DNA of 64,000 nt. Origin: Cytophagales bacterium (lineage in GTDB: Bacteria > Bacteroidota > Bacteroidia > Cytophagales > Microscillaceae). A program made the translations under genes and the position numbers. Shown in pieces: positions 54,207-63,225 of the stretch (position 1 is its first letter; each line of letters starts with the position of its first letter). The notes under the pieces were generated by a model. That model had not been told where the DNA came from. It ran no database searches and saw only the letters and a list, made by a program, of their open reading frames with translations. Where the stretch lies: the NCBI GenBank assembly GCA_004293905.1, contig RDZE01000017.1:1-64000 (forward strand), read 5' to 3'.

Positions 54207-55580
54207 ATGAAAACAATAATTACCCCCATTCTTATTGCTTTATCAATCTTGGTGAGTTGCAACTCAAACAACGATACCCAAAATAGTGAAACACAAACCC
54301 AAACAGATAACAAGCAAAGTAATATCCCTCTATTAGTGGTTACAGGTTTCGGAAGTAAAAAAGAAAATATAAGCCTTGCAACACTCAAAAAAGACTATTG
54401 TGCAGGCAAAATATACCTTTTTGCAACTGCCAAAGAAAAAGCCAAGCAATATTTTGGTTGTGAAAATAACAAGATTATCCAATCGCTTGAAGATTTTGTG
54501 CCACTTGCCAAAAATGACGAACTTCTTATCATAGACCTTGAAAACAGCATACCACAATTCAAAGCCTTAGCCATAGACGGAATTCAGTTTTTTAGCAATG
54601 CAAAACAGTACCCGCTTACCAATCCCGACAAAAATTTAACCTCTTTTGATTTCTCAAAAAACGTTACTCACTTTATCCTCACAGGGGTAACAGCTATTAC
54701 CCGACACATGGGCGCATTAGCCGACCAACAAGGAACTGATTTTCTGGTCAAAAATTTATTGCCTCATTTCCGAAATGCTGACCTCGTACACATCAGCAAC
54801 GAAGTAAGCATCAGCGACCCTTGCGACTATCAAGGCGTAAATGCTGCCTATAGCTTTTGTACCAAAGAAGCCCATTTTGCCCCCATTCTTGCGCTTGGTG
54901 CTGATATTATAGAGCTTACAGGCAATCATAATTTAGACTATGGCGCAGAGGCATACAAAAAAACAATGCAATGGTACGAAAAACACCAACTCCAAACCTT
55001 TGGCGGCGGGCTCTCCCCAGAATTAGCCAATACTCCACTCATCATCACGCTAAAAGATGGCAAAAAAATAGGTTTCATCGGTTTCAATGAGCTTTGTCCC
55101 TCAGGAGAATGTGCCGATAAAACCATTGGCGCGAATAGATATGAACCCGAAAAAGCAAAAAAAGTAATAGAGAAAATGAGAAAAGAACTCAAGGCAGACC
55201 TCATTTTTGTAGGCGTACAGTTTTCAGAGGTAGATGCCTACGCTCCCACACCTTCCCAAACTAAAATCTCATACGAGTTATTAGATTTTGGTGCCGATGT
55301 GGTATATGGCTCACAAGCACACCAGATACAACAAATAGAATTCAGAAAAGGAAAAGCCATTTTTCACGGCTTAGGTAACTTTCTTTTTGACCAAGTACAC
55401 CGCATAGGCGTAAGGCAAGCCTATTTTTTACACCATTATATCTACAAAGGCAAACTCATACAATCTATACCTGTGTTTACCTTTATGGCTGAAAACCGCG
55501 AACCTACCTTGGCAAACCCCGCAGAAATAGCAGATATGAAAAAAGTAGCCTATATAGATGCGTTACTTTACAAGTGGTAA
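54207..55580 (+). CDS. CapA/PgsA-type metallophosphatase-like lipoprotein
   Basis: The 457-residue precursor has a lipobox LVSC (Cys18). The mature part (about 145-440) has the capsule-synthesis CapA fold: VTAITRHMG, LVHISNEVSISDPCDY, ELTGNHNLDYGAEAY, IGFIGFNELC, and VVYGSQAHQIQQIEF followed by GLGNFLFDQ. These hold the metal-binding Asn/His residues of calcineurin-like CapA proteins. In Bacillus CapA acts in poly-gamma-glutamate capsule export; here the role is inferred as envelope related. It begins directly after the DUF58 stop codon (TAAATG), so it is in the same operon. Confidence 0.82.
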   Translation: MKTIITPILIALSILVSCNSNNDTQNSETQTQTDNKQSNIPLLVVTGFGSKKENISLATLKKDYCAGKIYLFATAKEKAKQYFGCENNKIIQSLEDFVPLAKNDELLIIDLENSIPQFKALAIDGIQFFSNAKQYPLTNPDKNLTSFDFSKNVTHFILTGVTAITRHMGALADQQGTDFLVKNLLPHFRNADLVHISNEVSISDPCDYQGVNAAYSFCTKEAHFAPILALGADIIELTGNHNLDYGAEAYKKTMQWYEKHQLQTFGGGLSPELANTPLIITLKDGKKIGFIGFNELCPSGECADKTIGANRYEPEKAKKVIEKMRKELKADLIFVGVQFSEVDAYAPTPSQTKISYELLDFGADVVYGSQAHQIQQIEFRKGKAIFHGLGNFLFDQVHRIGVRQAYFLHHYIYKGKLIQSIPVFTFMAENREPTLANPAEIADMKKVAYIDALLYKW

Positions 55581-55602
55581 GCCAAGAGAATGATTTCCAA
55601 AG

Positions 55603-55633
55603 TTTGTTTTTCTACAATTAAATAGTATATTTG
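55603..55633 (+). promoter_or_regulatory. Complete promoter of hemL
   Basis: TTTG at 55603-55606 and TATATTTG at 55626-55633 have an exact 19-base spacer, matching the consensus. The leader to ATG 55663 is about 25 bases. Confidence 0.85.
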
Positions 55634-55662
55634 CCTCATTATATCAGTATAGAAAAAAGCAC

Positions 55663-56958
55663 ATGCACAATACCACCAAAAGCCAACAACTTTTCGAAAA
55701 AGCTAAAAATTTTATACCCGGAGGTGTTAATTCTCCTGTTCGCGCTTTCAAAGCCGTAGGCGGAAATCCCCTTTTCATCAAATCTGCAAAAGGTGCTTAC
55801 CTCTACGATGAAGACGATAACCGCTACATAGAACTCATCAACTCTTGGGGTCCTATGATATTAGGACACGCACACCCCCTCATAGAAGAAGCCATCAAAG
55901 AAGCCTTACCCGCCTCTTTGTCTTTTGGCGCACCCACCACCCGCGAAATAGAAGCCGCCGAACTTATTATACAAATGGTACCCTCTATAGAAAAAGTACG
56001 CATGGTCAATTCAGGTACGGAAGCCTGCATGAGTGCCATTCGCTTAGCAAGAGGTTATACCTACAGAGATAAAATTATCAAATTTTCAGGTTGTTATCAC
56101 GGACATGGCGACTCCTTCCTTATAGCAGCAGGCAGTGGCGCACTCACCTTAGGCATACCCGATAGCCCAGGCATCACCAAACAAACAGCCCAAGATACAC
56201 TCATTGCGCCTTTCAACGATTTAGAAGCCGTAGAGCAATTAGTACATACCCACAAAGGCAATGTAGCCGCCATCATCATAGAGCCTGTAGCGGGTAATAT
56301 GGGTTTAGTAACACCCCAAAAAGGATTTTTAGAAGGACTCCGAAAAATTTGTGATGCCGAAGACATTATTCTTATTTTTGACGAAGTAATGACAGGATTC
56401 CGCTTAGCCAAAGGAGGCGCGCAAGAACGTTTGGGCGTTACTCCAGACCTTACTACATTAGGCAAAATTATTGGCGCAGGAATGCCTGTAGGCGCGTATG
56501 GTGGCAAAAAAGAACTAATGGACTACGTAGCCCCTGCCGGACCTGTGTACCAAGCAGGCACACTTTCTGGAAACCCAATAGCAATGGCAGCAGGGTTGGC
56601 GATGCTCCGACACCTAAACCAACACCCCGAAGTATACCAAAAATTGGAAGACATAGCCCAACAACTTATACAAGGCATGCAACAAATCAACCAAAAATTA
56701 GGTCTTTCCTACACCATCAACCATATAGGGTCTATGTATAGCTTGTTTTTTACTGCTGAAGAAATCTATGACTTCGATTCGGCACGAAAAAGCAACACAG
56801 AACTTTTTGGTAAATACTTCCGTGCTATGCTCGAGCGTGGCGTATATTTAGCCCCTTCGCAGTTTGAAAGTTTATTTCTTTCTACTGCACTTTCAGAAGC
56901 AGATATACAACACATTTTGCAAGCACACGAAGAGAGTTTGAAAACTATTTTAGGCTAA
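55663..56958 (+). CDS. hemL: Glutamate-1-semialdehyde 2,1-aminomutase
   Basis: The 431-residue enzyme has HemL features: PGGVNSPVRAFKAVGG (from 19), MVNSGTEACMSAIRLAR (PLP phosphate), SGCYHGHGD, IFDEVMTGFR with Asp240 and the PLP Lys268 in TTLGKIIGAGMPVGAYGG, and AGTLSGNPIAMAAG. It makes 5-aminolevulinate in the C5 tetrapyrrole pathway. It has its own promoter. The VWA gene follows 8 bases downstream, so that gene may share the transcript. Confidence 0.98.
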   Translation: MHNTTKSQQLFEKAKNFIPGGVNSPVRAFKAVGGNPLFIKSAKGAYLYDEDDNRYIELINSWGPMILGHAHPLIEEAIKEALPASLSFGAPTTREIEAAELIIQMVPSIEKVRMVNSGTEACMSAIRLARGYTYRDKIIKFSGCYHGHGDSFLIAAGSGALTLGIPDSPGITKQTAQDTLIAPFNDLEAVEQLVHTHKGNVAAIIIEPVAGNMGLVTPQKGFLEGLRKICDAEDIILIFDEVMTGFRLAKGGAQERLGVTPDLTTLGKIIGAGMPVGAYGGKKELMDYVAPAGPVYQAGTLSGNPIAMAAGLAMLRHLNQHPEVYQKLEDIAQQLIQGMQQINQKLGLSYTINHIGSMYSLFFTAEEIYDFDSARKSNTELFGKYFRAMLERGVYLAPSQFESLFLSTALSEADIQHILQAHEESLKTILG

Positions 56959-56966
56959 AAAACTAC

Positions 56967-59057
56967 ATGGAACAACTCAAAATTATCAGCGAACACTCTT
57001 GGGGCTGGCTCTTTTTGGCTATACTTATTGCATTGGGCTATAGCTTTCTGCTTTATACCAACAAATCCCCTTGGTCGCGAAATTGGAACTATGCCCTTGC
57101 CTTAGGGCGTTTCCTTTGGGTGCTGGTGCTATTGGTTCTTTTATTTATCAATCCATTGATTCGCCTCATTAGCAATACTTTAGAAAAACCTATAGTTGTC
57201 ATCGCCTTAGATAATTCACTCTCCGTAAAAGCGACTACCTCTGCCGCTACTTTACAAGAAGTACAAAAAAAACTTGACACGCTCATCAGTCAATTACAAA
57301 GCGAGGGAGTAGAAGTAGAAATAGATTTTTTTGACAAAAACACCCAAAAATTTCAAAATTTTCAGAAAGTTAGCTTTCAGCACCCCAGTACTCCTATTTA
57401 TGAGTTGCTCCAAAACATTAAAAACAATTACGAAAATAGAAATATTGATAAAGTAATTCTACTTACTGATGGCATCTATAACCAAGGTGCTTCGCCTCTA
57501 TTTGCAAATTTCAACTTTCCTATTATTACCATCGGTTTAGGCGACCCTACTCCTAAAAACGACATACGCATACAGACCGTTTTAGCCAATAAAGTAGCCT
57601 ATTTGGGCAATAAATTTCCCATCACTGCCGATATAGAAAGCAATGGTTTTGCAGGAAAAAGTACGATGGTGTATTTGAGCCAAAACGGAAAAGTGATAGA
57701 CAAAAAAATGATTACCTTTGGCGCAAAAGACGATTTGCAAACCGTCAGTTTTTATGCACAAGCCGAACAAAAAGGCATTCAAAGGCTAACTATCAGCGTA
57801 GAAGCCATTCAAGGTGAGTTTAGTACAGAAAACAACACAAGAGATGTATATGTGGAAGTGATAGACGGGCGCGAAAAAATTCTCATCATAGCCACCGCTC
57901 CTCACCCCGATATAAAAGCACTTAAAAGTACTCTTAACAAAAATGAAAACTACCAAGTAACTACAGCTATTGTTGGGCTACAACCCATCAAAGAAGAAAA
58001 ATACGACCTGGTCTTTTTCTACCAAATACCCAATCTTAATCAACAAGGAAACGAATGGTTGCAAAAATTTAAACAAAGCAATACACCCGTTATTTTTGTC
58101 TTAGGTGCGCAAAGTGATATAGCTAATTTCAATCAACAAAATAATGCACTACGCATCAATGTCCGCATGGGGCAAGTAGACAAAGTAACACCTGTTTTTA
58201 ATAAAAACTTTACACGCCTCAATCTTGACCCCGAAAAAGCCAATTTATTCAATAAATTTCCGCCCCTTACCGTACCTTTTGGCGAATACAGCATACCCAA
58301 TGGCGCAGACGTAATTCTTACACAAAAAGTAGGCAATGTAGAAACAGCCAAAGCCCTTATTGTGATGAATACTACAGGCAACCGCAATATGGCAGTGATA
58401 GCAGGCGAAGGTATATGGCAATGGCGCATCGAAGAGTACAACCTCACCGAAAAACACGAAGTATTTGATGACTTCCTCAATCGACTTGTGCAATATATGA
58501 CCACCAAAGAAGACCGCCGAAAATTGCGCGTGTATCCTATCAATGAAGAATTTTATGATTTCGAGAAAGTAGTCTTCGAAACCGAAGTATACAACGACCT
58601 TTACGAACGCGTTTATGACCAAAAAATAAACCTCACCATCACACACGAAAGCGGAAAAACCTATACTTACAACATAGCACCTACAGCCTCTAATAGCCGT
58701 TTTGAAAGAAGCGGACTTCCCAAAGGCGTGTACCGATACCAAGCAAGTATGGCACAAAAAAACAATGTAGAATCTGTAACAGGGCAGTTCACCGTCAAAG
58801 AGATACAATTAGAATCTATCAACTATACTGCTGACCACGCAATGCTCAAAGAACTTGCAAAGCGCACACAAGGCAAATTTTTTATGCCCGAAGAATGGCA
58901 AAAAATGAACGAATACGTCAAAAAAACACAAAAACCCGACCTCATACACACTACCGAATCACTCAACGAAGCCATTCATCTGAAATGGGTTTTCTTCTTA
59001 GTACTGATTTTGTTCACTATTGAGTGGGTTATTCGCAAATATCAGGGCAGTTATTGA
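56967..59057 (+). CDS. Membrane VWA-domain protein
   Basis: The 696-residue protein has two N-terminal membrane helices (about 15-33 and 48-69), a VWA domain (about 75-190, VVIALDNSLSVKAT with DNSLS as the metal site and VILLTDGIYNQG), beta-sandwich segments, a GATase-like strand region (EKILIIATAPHPDIKALKS, about 300-440) and a C-terminal membrane helix (about 670-688). This is the layout of Bacteroidota VWA/GATase membrane proteins that occur with BatA/DUF58 genes. The DUF58 gene lies upstream at 53286. Function unknown, probably envelope. Confidence 0.82.
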   Translation: MEQLKIISEHSWGWLFLAILIALGYSFLLYTNKSPWSRNWNYALALGRFLWVLVLLVLLFINPLIRLISNTLEKPIVVIALDNSLSVKATTSAATLQEVQKKLDTLISQLQSEGVEVEIDFFDKNTQKFQNFQKVSFQHPSTPIYELLQNIKNNYENRNIDKVILLTDGIYNQGASPLFANFNFPIITIGLGDPTPKNDIRIQTVLANKVAYLGNKFPITADIESNGFAGKSTMVYLSQNGKVIDKKMITFGAKDDLQTVSFYAQAEQKGIQRLTISVEAIQGEFSTENNTRDVYVEVIDGREKILIIATAPHPDIKALKSTLNKNENYQVTTAIVGLQPIKEEKYDLVFFYQIPNLNQQGNEWLQKFKQSNTPVIFVLGAQSDIANFNQQNNALRINVRMGQVDKVTPVFNKNFTRLNLDPEKANLFNKFPPLTVPFGEYSIPNGADVILTQKVGNVETAKALIVMNTTGNRNMAVIAGEGIWQWRIEEYNLTEKHEVFDDFLNRLVQYMTTKEDRRKLRVYPINEEFYDFEKVVFETEVYNDLYERVYDQKINLTITHESGKTYTYNIAPTASNSRFERSGLPKGVYRYQASMAQKNNVESVTGQFTVKEIQLESINYTADHAMLKELAKRTQGKFFMPEEWQKMNEYVKKTQKPDLIHTTESLNEAIHLKWVFFLVLILFTIEWVIRKYQGSY

Positions 59058-59128
59058 GAAAAATTAACAATATTTAATGACTCTAATTTTATCAAATTCG
59101 TTATCACTCTTAAAACTTTACAATAAAA

Positions 59129-59440
59129 ATGGAAAAAAACACAATATCCTTATTCAAACAAAATAAAAGACTTTTAGGCATTTTATTTTCTGTAGTAGTA
59201 TTACTCTGCATTCCGTTCGTAGCAATGCAATTCACTCAGGAAGTTGCATGGAGTTCTTTCGATTTCTTAGTTGCTTTTTGCCTCCTTAGTTTCACAGGGT
59301 TGTCTTTTGAATTTATCATGCGCAACACCAAAACAACTTACCAAAAAGTACTACTTACAGCACTCTTGTTAATGGCTTTTTTACTCATTTGGATTGAACT
59401 TGCAGTAGGCATTTTCGGTTCTCCTTTTGCAGGAAGTTAG
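59129..59440 (+). CDS. Small three-helix membrane protein
   Basis: The 103-residue protein has membrane segments at about 14-31, 42-61 and 75-97. It begins MEKNTISLFKQNKRLLGI. I do not recognise the family with confidence; it looks like small DUF-type Bacteroidota membrane proteins. It lies between the VWA gene and the L,D-transpeptidase gene on the same strand. Confidence 0.65.
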   Translation: MEKNTISLFKQNKRLLGILFSVVVLLCIPFVAMQFTQEVAWSSFDFLVAFCLLSFTGLSFEFIMRNTKTTYQKVLLTALLLMAFLLIWIELAVGIFGSPFAGS

Positions 59441-59472
59441 TTGAAATCAAAAATACTTTTGTATAAACCCCT

Positions 59473-60396
59473 ATGAAACACCGCGATTTAGCCAAAGGAA
59501 TTACCCAAACCAACCAACAAAAGAATAATCAATCTCCTAAAAAAAACTTTAATGTTTGGTTAGCAATCACTATTGTCTTGGTGGTCATTGTTCTATTAGG
59601 CAATGAGCTTTTCAAAAAAGGTACTTTCAAGAGTGAGGACAAAAAGGAAACTAAAGCAGAAGTAGACACCTCTACTCAAAAATTAGAACAGCTTGATACT
59701 TCTTTCAAAGAAAAACAACTGAAATACATCAGAGTACGAGAAGCCTTCAGAGCCAAACGCGACACACTCAAAACTTTGCTCAAAAGCAAAGGCATTAATT
59801 CTTTTTCTATCGATATTTATTTGCGTGTTTTCAAACAAGAACAAGAATTAGAGTTATGGGTAAAAGCACGCGAAAGCCAACAATACATACTCCTGAAAAC
59901 CTATAAAATATGCAAACTCAGCGGAAAAATAGGACCTAAGAGAAAAGACGGAGATGGGCAAATTCCTGAAGGTTTTTACCATATAGACCGCTACAATGCC
60001 TCGAGCAAATACCATCTTTCATTGGGTTTGAACTACCCTAACCGTGCCGACCGTATCAGAAGTGATAGCCTCAAAACGGGGAGTGACATTTACATTCACG
60101 GAGATTGTATTTCGGTGAGTAGTATTGCCATTACAGATGACTTCATCAAAGAAGTATACCTTTTGGCTATTGAAGCCAAATCGGACGGGCAAGAACGCGT
60201 ACCAGTGAGTATTTTCCCTACAAGACTAACAAATAACAATTTGAAAAGACTTGAGGAAGAAACCAACGAAACAAGCCTCAAGAAATTTTGGGGACAACTT
60301 AAAAAAGGGTATGATTATTTTGAAAAATGCAAGCAACTGCCCAATGTTACTATTAACTCTAAGGGTGAGTACCTCATCACGAGTGAGTGCCAATAA
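59473..60396 (+). CDS. YafK-like L,D-transpeptidase family protein lacking the expected catalytic Cys
   Basis: The 307-residue protein has a cytoplasmic start, one membrane segment (about 31-48), a linker with coiled-coil character and a YkuD-type catalytic domain (about 110-240): IDIYLRVFKQEQELELWV, GKIGPKRKDGDGQIPEGFY, LSLGLNYPNRADR, and YIHGDCISVSSIAITDDFIKEVY in place of the usual HGxCxSxGC signature. The signature His (His209) is present but the position of the catalytic cysteine is Ser217 (codon AGT at 60121-60123); the other Cys (212) does not align with it. The protein may be inactive or altered. YafK enzymes act on peptidoglycan or its lipoprotein links. Confidence 0.82.
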   Translation: MKHRDLAKGITQTNQQKNNQSPKKNFNVWLAITIVLVVIVLLGNELFKKGTFKSEDKKETKAEVDTSTQKLEQLDTSFKEKQLKYIRVREAFRAKRDTLKTLLKSKGINSFSIDIYLRVFKQEQELELWVKARESQQYILLKTYKICKLSGKIGPKRKDGDGQIPEGFYHIDRYNASSKYHLSLGLNYPNRADRIRSDSLKTGSDIYIHGDCISVSSIAITDDFIKEVYLLAIEAKSDGQERVPVSIFPTRLTNNNLKRLEEETNETSLKKFWGQLKKGYDYFEKCKQLPNVTINSKGEYLITSECQ

Positions 60397-60404
60397 AATA
60401 GCAA

Positions 60405-61016
60405 CTAAGCGACTGTTTTGACTTCCTCTTCTTCTCCTTTTTTAGGCTCAAAAAAAGAACCCTGCCAAATAAATATAATCGTAACGGCTACAAAAATAGC
60501 ACTATCCGCAATATTAAAAACAGGCCAAAGAGCATAGTATTCCCCACCTATAATAGGTATCCAATTAGGAACAATTCCTTTCCATATATCTACATAAATC
60601 ATATCTATTACCTGCCCATGAAACCAAGGCGTAGGTGAGCCATCGGGCGCATTGCCCAAAAAAACACCATAAAAAATACTATCAATAGCATTGCCTAATG
60701 CACCCGCCAATATCATAGCAATAGAAACGATAAAGCCTTTATGTGCCTTTTTATCAACCAAATACTTTATATAATAAATAATGGCTATTACAGCGATGAT
60801 TCTGAACACCGTAAGTATAAGTTTTCCATAGGGAGTGCTGAGTGTGATGCCAAAAGCCATACCTGCATTCAGTACATAACTGATTTTGAGCCAATTGCCT
60901 AATAAAGGAATCTCATCTTGGTAAGGGCGCATATTGAAATGCACCAAAAGTTTTGTGCTTTGATCGAGTAAAATGATAGCCAAAGCAATCAGATAAAAGA
61001 AGGAATACTTTTTCAT
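60405..61016 (-). CDS. lspA: Lipoprotein signal peptidase (signal peptidase II)
   Basis: The 203-residue protein has four membrane segments. Catalytic Asp residues are in GNAIDSIFYG (Asp112) and FNIADSAIF (Asp171). IILLDQSTK near the N-terminus and LNAGMAFG (about 50-57) are also conserved. It has the insertion around PDGSPTPWFHGQVIDMIY usual in the phylum. It cleaves prolipoproteins in the inner membrane; at least seven lipoproteins are predicted in this window. ATG 61016 is used because a TAAATTTG element overlaps the TTG at 61028. Confidence 0.96.
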   Translation of the reverse strand: MKKYSFFYLIALAIILLDQSTKLLVHFNMRPYQDEIPLLGNWLKISYVLNAGMAFGITLSTPYGKLILTVFRIIAVIAIIYYIKYLVDKKAHKGFIVSIAMILAGALGNAIDSIFYGVFLGNAPDGSPTPWFHGQVIDMIYVDIWKGIVPNWIPIIGGEYYALWPVFNIADSAIFVAVTIIFIWQGSFFEPKKGEEEEVKTVA

Positions 61017-61025
61017 AAGTGGGTG

Positions 61026-61033
61026 CAAATTTA
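61026..61033 (-). promoter_or_regulatory. Candidate -7 element (TAAATTTG) of lspA
   Basis: Read on the minus strand the bases are TAAATTTG, 9 bases before ATG 61016, giving a leader of only a few bases. No -33 TTTG box was seen at the right distance. Confidence 0.5.
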
Positions 61034-61108
61034 CAAATATTTTGTTCGGATTTTATATAAGAGCCTTCATTTTTTATTGTTCTATTTACTTAAATGCTTG
61101 TTTTTTGC

Positions 61109-61116
61109 TATATTTG
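61109..61116 (+). promoter_or_regulatory. Candidate -7 element (TATATTTG) of the DUF6702 gene
   Basis: TATATTTG lies 27 bases before ATG 61144. No -33 box was recognised. Confidence 0.5.
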
Positions 61117-61143
61117 TAACCTTAACCATAAAAAACACGCAAA

Positions 61144-61713
61144 ATGTTGCTCGCTCAAATTGCTACTTGGCTGTTATTGTTCTTTACAAACCAACCCCAA
61201 ACACCTCCACACGACTTTCATAGCAGTTTAGCCGATATGCAATACAATGCCTCTACCAAAAGTTTTGAGGTCATTCTTACCGTTTTTACAGACGATTTCG
61301 AAGCCGCACTTACAGCGTCTTTAGAACAAGAAAGATACGCACATTTGGTGCTTAGTATTTTTGGAAGCCCTACAAATCCCAATATCACACAAAGAAAATA
61401 CGAAATGATTCGCCTTGATGAGTCTAAAAAATACGAGCCACTCATACAAGCCTACCTTAGTTATCATTTTGCTATCATCAAAAACCAAGAACCTAAAACA
61501 CTTCAATACGTAGGGCGAAAATCACAAGCCGATGTTACGATGCTTTATTTTGAGATTCCTTGCAAAGAAGCTCTCAAAGGGCTTATTTTCAGAAATAGCC
61601 TCATCACTGAACTATACGAAGACCAAGTAAATGTAGTCAATTTGATTTATAAGGAACAAAAAAAGAGCTTTCTTTTTCAAATATCACAAACAGAGCAACC
61701 CCTTGAGTTCTAA
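61144..61713 (+). CDS. DUF6702 family protein
   Basis: The 189-residue protein has a hydrophobic N-terminus (LAQIATWLLLFF), probably a signal peptide, then HDFHSSLADMQYNASTKSFEVILTVFTDDFEAAL, here a strand pair that is the DUF6702 hallmark. The middle has YLSYHFAI and TLQYVGRKSQADVTMLYFEI, and the end has VVNLIYKEQKKSFLF. It is an exported Bacteroidota protein of unknown function. The 197 bases after it (61714-61910) contain no gene and no clear terminator. Confidence 0.82.
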   Translation: MLLAQIATWLLLFFTNQPQTPPHDFHSSLADMQYNASTKSFEVILTVFTDDFEAALTASLEQERYAHLVLSIFGSPTNPNITQRKYEMIRLDESKKYEPLIQAYLSYHFAIIKNQEPKTLQYVGRKSQADVTMLYFEIPCKEALKGLIFRNSLITELYEDQVNVVNLIYKEQKKSFLFQISQTEQPLEF

Positions 61714-61910
61714 TGCGAATGTATCTCTAAAGGGCTAATTTTAGGATAGCCGTACTTTGTCTTTAACATTTATTTTAATGATTTTTTTGAAAATTGTACT
61801 TTTCTAAGAAGGTTTACTTTTTTTGCCTCTGCCAAAATCAATTTTGATTGGGTATGGTTAAAAATCTTAAATGTTTACTATTTTTACAATCCCAAATCAA
61901 TATTTTATTT

Positions 61911-62735
61911 ATGATTGTATTTCCAAATGCCAAAATCAATTTAGGGTTGCAAATCATCAAAAAACGCTCAGATGGTTACCACGAAATTAACACTTGTTTT
62001 TACCCTATTGGGCTTACAGATGTGTTAGAAATACTCCCCCATAAAGAAGAAACCACTTTCACACAAACAGGCATTGATATTCCTGCTGACAATCAACCTA
62101 ATATTTGTATGAAAGCCTACAAACTATTACAAAAATATTTTAAACTCCCCCCTTTACAAATTCACCTCCATAAAAATATCCCTGTAGGTGCAGGTTTAGG
62201 CGGAGGCTCGGCTGATGCGGCTTATATGCTCAAAGCCCTCAACGAAATGTTTTTTTTAGAACTTTCTGCCGAAGACCTATGGCATTTTGCCAAAGAATTA
62301 GGAAGCGATTGCGCCTTTTTTTTACAGAATACACCCGCCATAGGAAAGGGTAGGGGAGAGGAACTAACTCCTTTTCAAGTATCAATAGCCCATTACGCAT
62401 TATTAATCATATACCCCAACCTACACATCAGTACTGCTGAAGCCTACCAAAAAGTAGTGCCTAACACGCCCAAAATGCCTCTTGAACAAGCATTACAAAT
62501 GCCCCTCAAAGCGTGGGAAAATCACCTTATCAACGATTTTGAAAAACCCCTGTTTGAGAAATATCCCTTACTCCAAAGCATCAAAGAACAACTTTACCAA
62601 GCAGGCGCGCTCTATGCCGCTATGAGTGGCAGCGGTTCTACCCTATTTGGTATCTTCGAGCCCCAAAAATTACTTAATCTTGAGTGGCAAATTCCACAAG
62701 ATTATTTCGTATGGCAAAGTCAAATCAATATATAA
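61911..62735 (+). CDS. ispE: 4-diphosphocytidyl-2-C-methyl-D-erythritol kinase
   Basis: The 274-residue enzyme is a GHMP kinase with FPNAKINLGLQI (catalytic Lys region), GYHEINTCFYPI, the ATP-binding PVGAGLGGGSADAAYML (about 88-104) and MSGSGSTLFGIF near the C-terminus. It carries out the phosphorylation step of the MEP isoprenoid pathway. ATG 61911 was chosen because the family starts right before FPNAKINL; the frame extends upstream to 61848 without support. Confidence 0.96.
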   Translation: MIVFPNAKINLGLQIIKKRSDGYHEINTCFYPIGLTDVLEILPHKEETTFTQTGIDIPADNQPNICMKAYKLLQKYFKLPPLQIHLHKNIPVGAGLGGGSADAAYMLKALNEMFFLELSAEDLWHFAKELGSDCAFFLQNTPAIGKGRGEELTPFQVSIAHYALLIIYPNLHISTAEAYQKVVPNTPKMPLEQALQMPLKAWENHLINDFEKPLFEKYPLLQSIKEQLYQAGALYAAMSGSGSTLFGIFEPQKLLNLEWQIPQDYFVWQSQINI

Positions 62736-62766
62736 TTACTCACAATATAAATAACAAAAAAAAACT

Positions 62767-63165
62767 ATGATTCCTCAAATAATGTGCATAGATGATGATA
62801 AAATCACCTTGATGTTTTGTGAAACAATGCTAAAGAAGCAAAATATAGCTAAAAAAGTAATCACTTTCATAGGTGCTGAAGAAGCCTTAGACTATTTGGC
62901 TCAAAAAAATGATGTTGACTTCATCTTTCTCGATTTGAATATGCCACACATGGATGGTTGGGAATTCTTAGAAATTTATGTTCAAAAGATACAACCTCAG
63001 TACCCTAAAATCAAAATATTGATTCTTTCATCAAGTATTAATCCCGACGATATAGAACGTGCTCAACAATACCCAATAATTATTCACTTTATCAGCAAAC
63101 CCCTAACAGTTCAAAATTTAGAAAATTTAAAATCAATCAAAGAAATACAACCGTTTTTTGTCTAA
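62767..63165 (+). CDS. Single-domain response regulator (receiver only)
   Basis: The 132-residue protein is a CheY-like receiver: MCIDDDKIT (acidic pocket), phospho-acceptor Asp56 in FLDLNMPHMDGW, ILILSSS (switch Ser) and ISKPLT (conserved Lys). No output domain is present. The SSSINPDDIERAQQY and KPLT segments resemble those of the receiver at 22279. It is 31 bases after ispE. The cognate kinase is not in the window. Confidence 0.9.
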   Translation: MIPQIMCIDDDKITLMFCETMLKKQNIAKKVITFIGAEEALDYLAQKNDVDFIFLDLNMPHMDGWEFLEIYVQKIQPQYPKIKILILSSSINPDDIERAQQYPIIIHFISKPLTVQNLENLKSIKEIQPFFV

Positions 63166-63225
63166 ATCTCAGAAAAAAGATTATTTTGCAATACTAACCG
63201 TTTTTTGTTTATATACTTATACACT

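Noticed and set aside
58245-58808. Minus-strand frame of 187 codons opposite the VWA gene
   Set aside because: It is antisense to a well-supported gene and rich in Cys/Phe/Tyr, a pattern expected from reverse reading.
61714-61910. Possible small RNA or gene before ispE
   Set aside because: Only AT-rich sequence was seen, with no stable hairpin or full promoter element.
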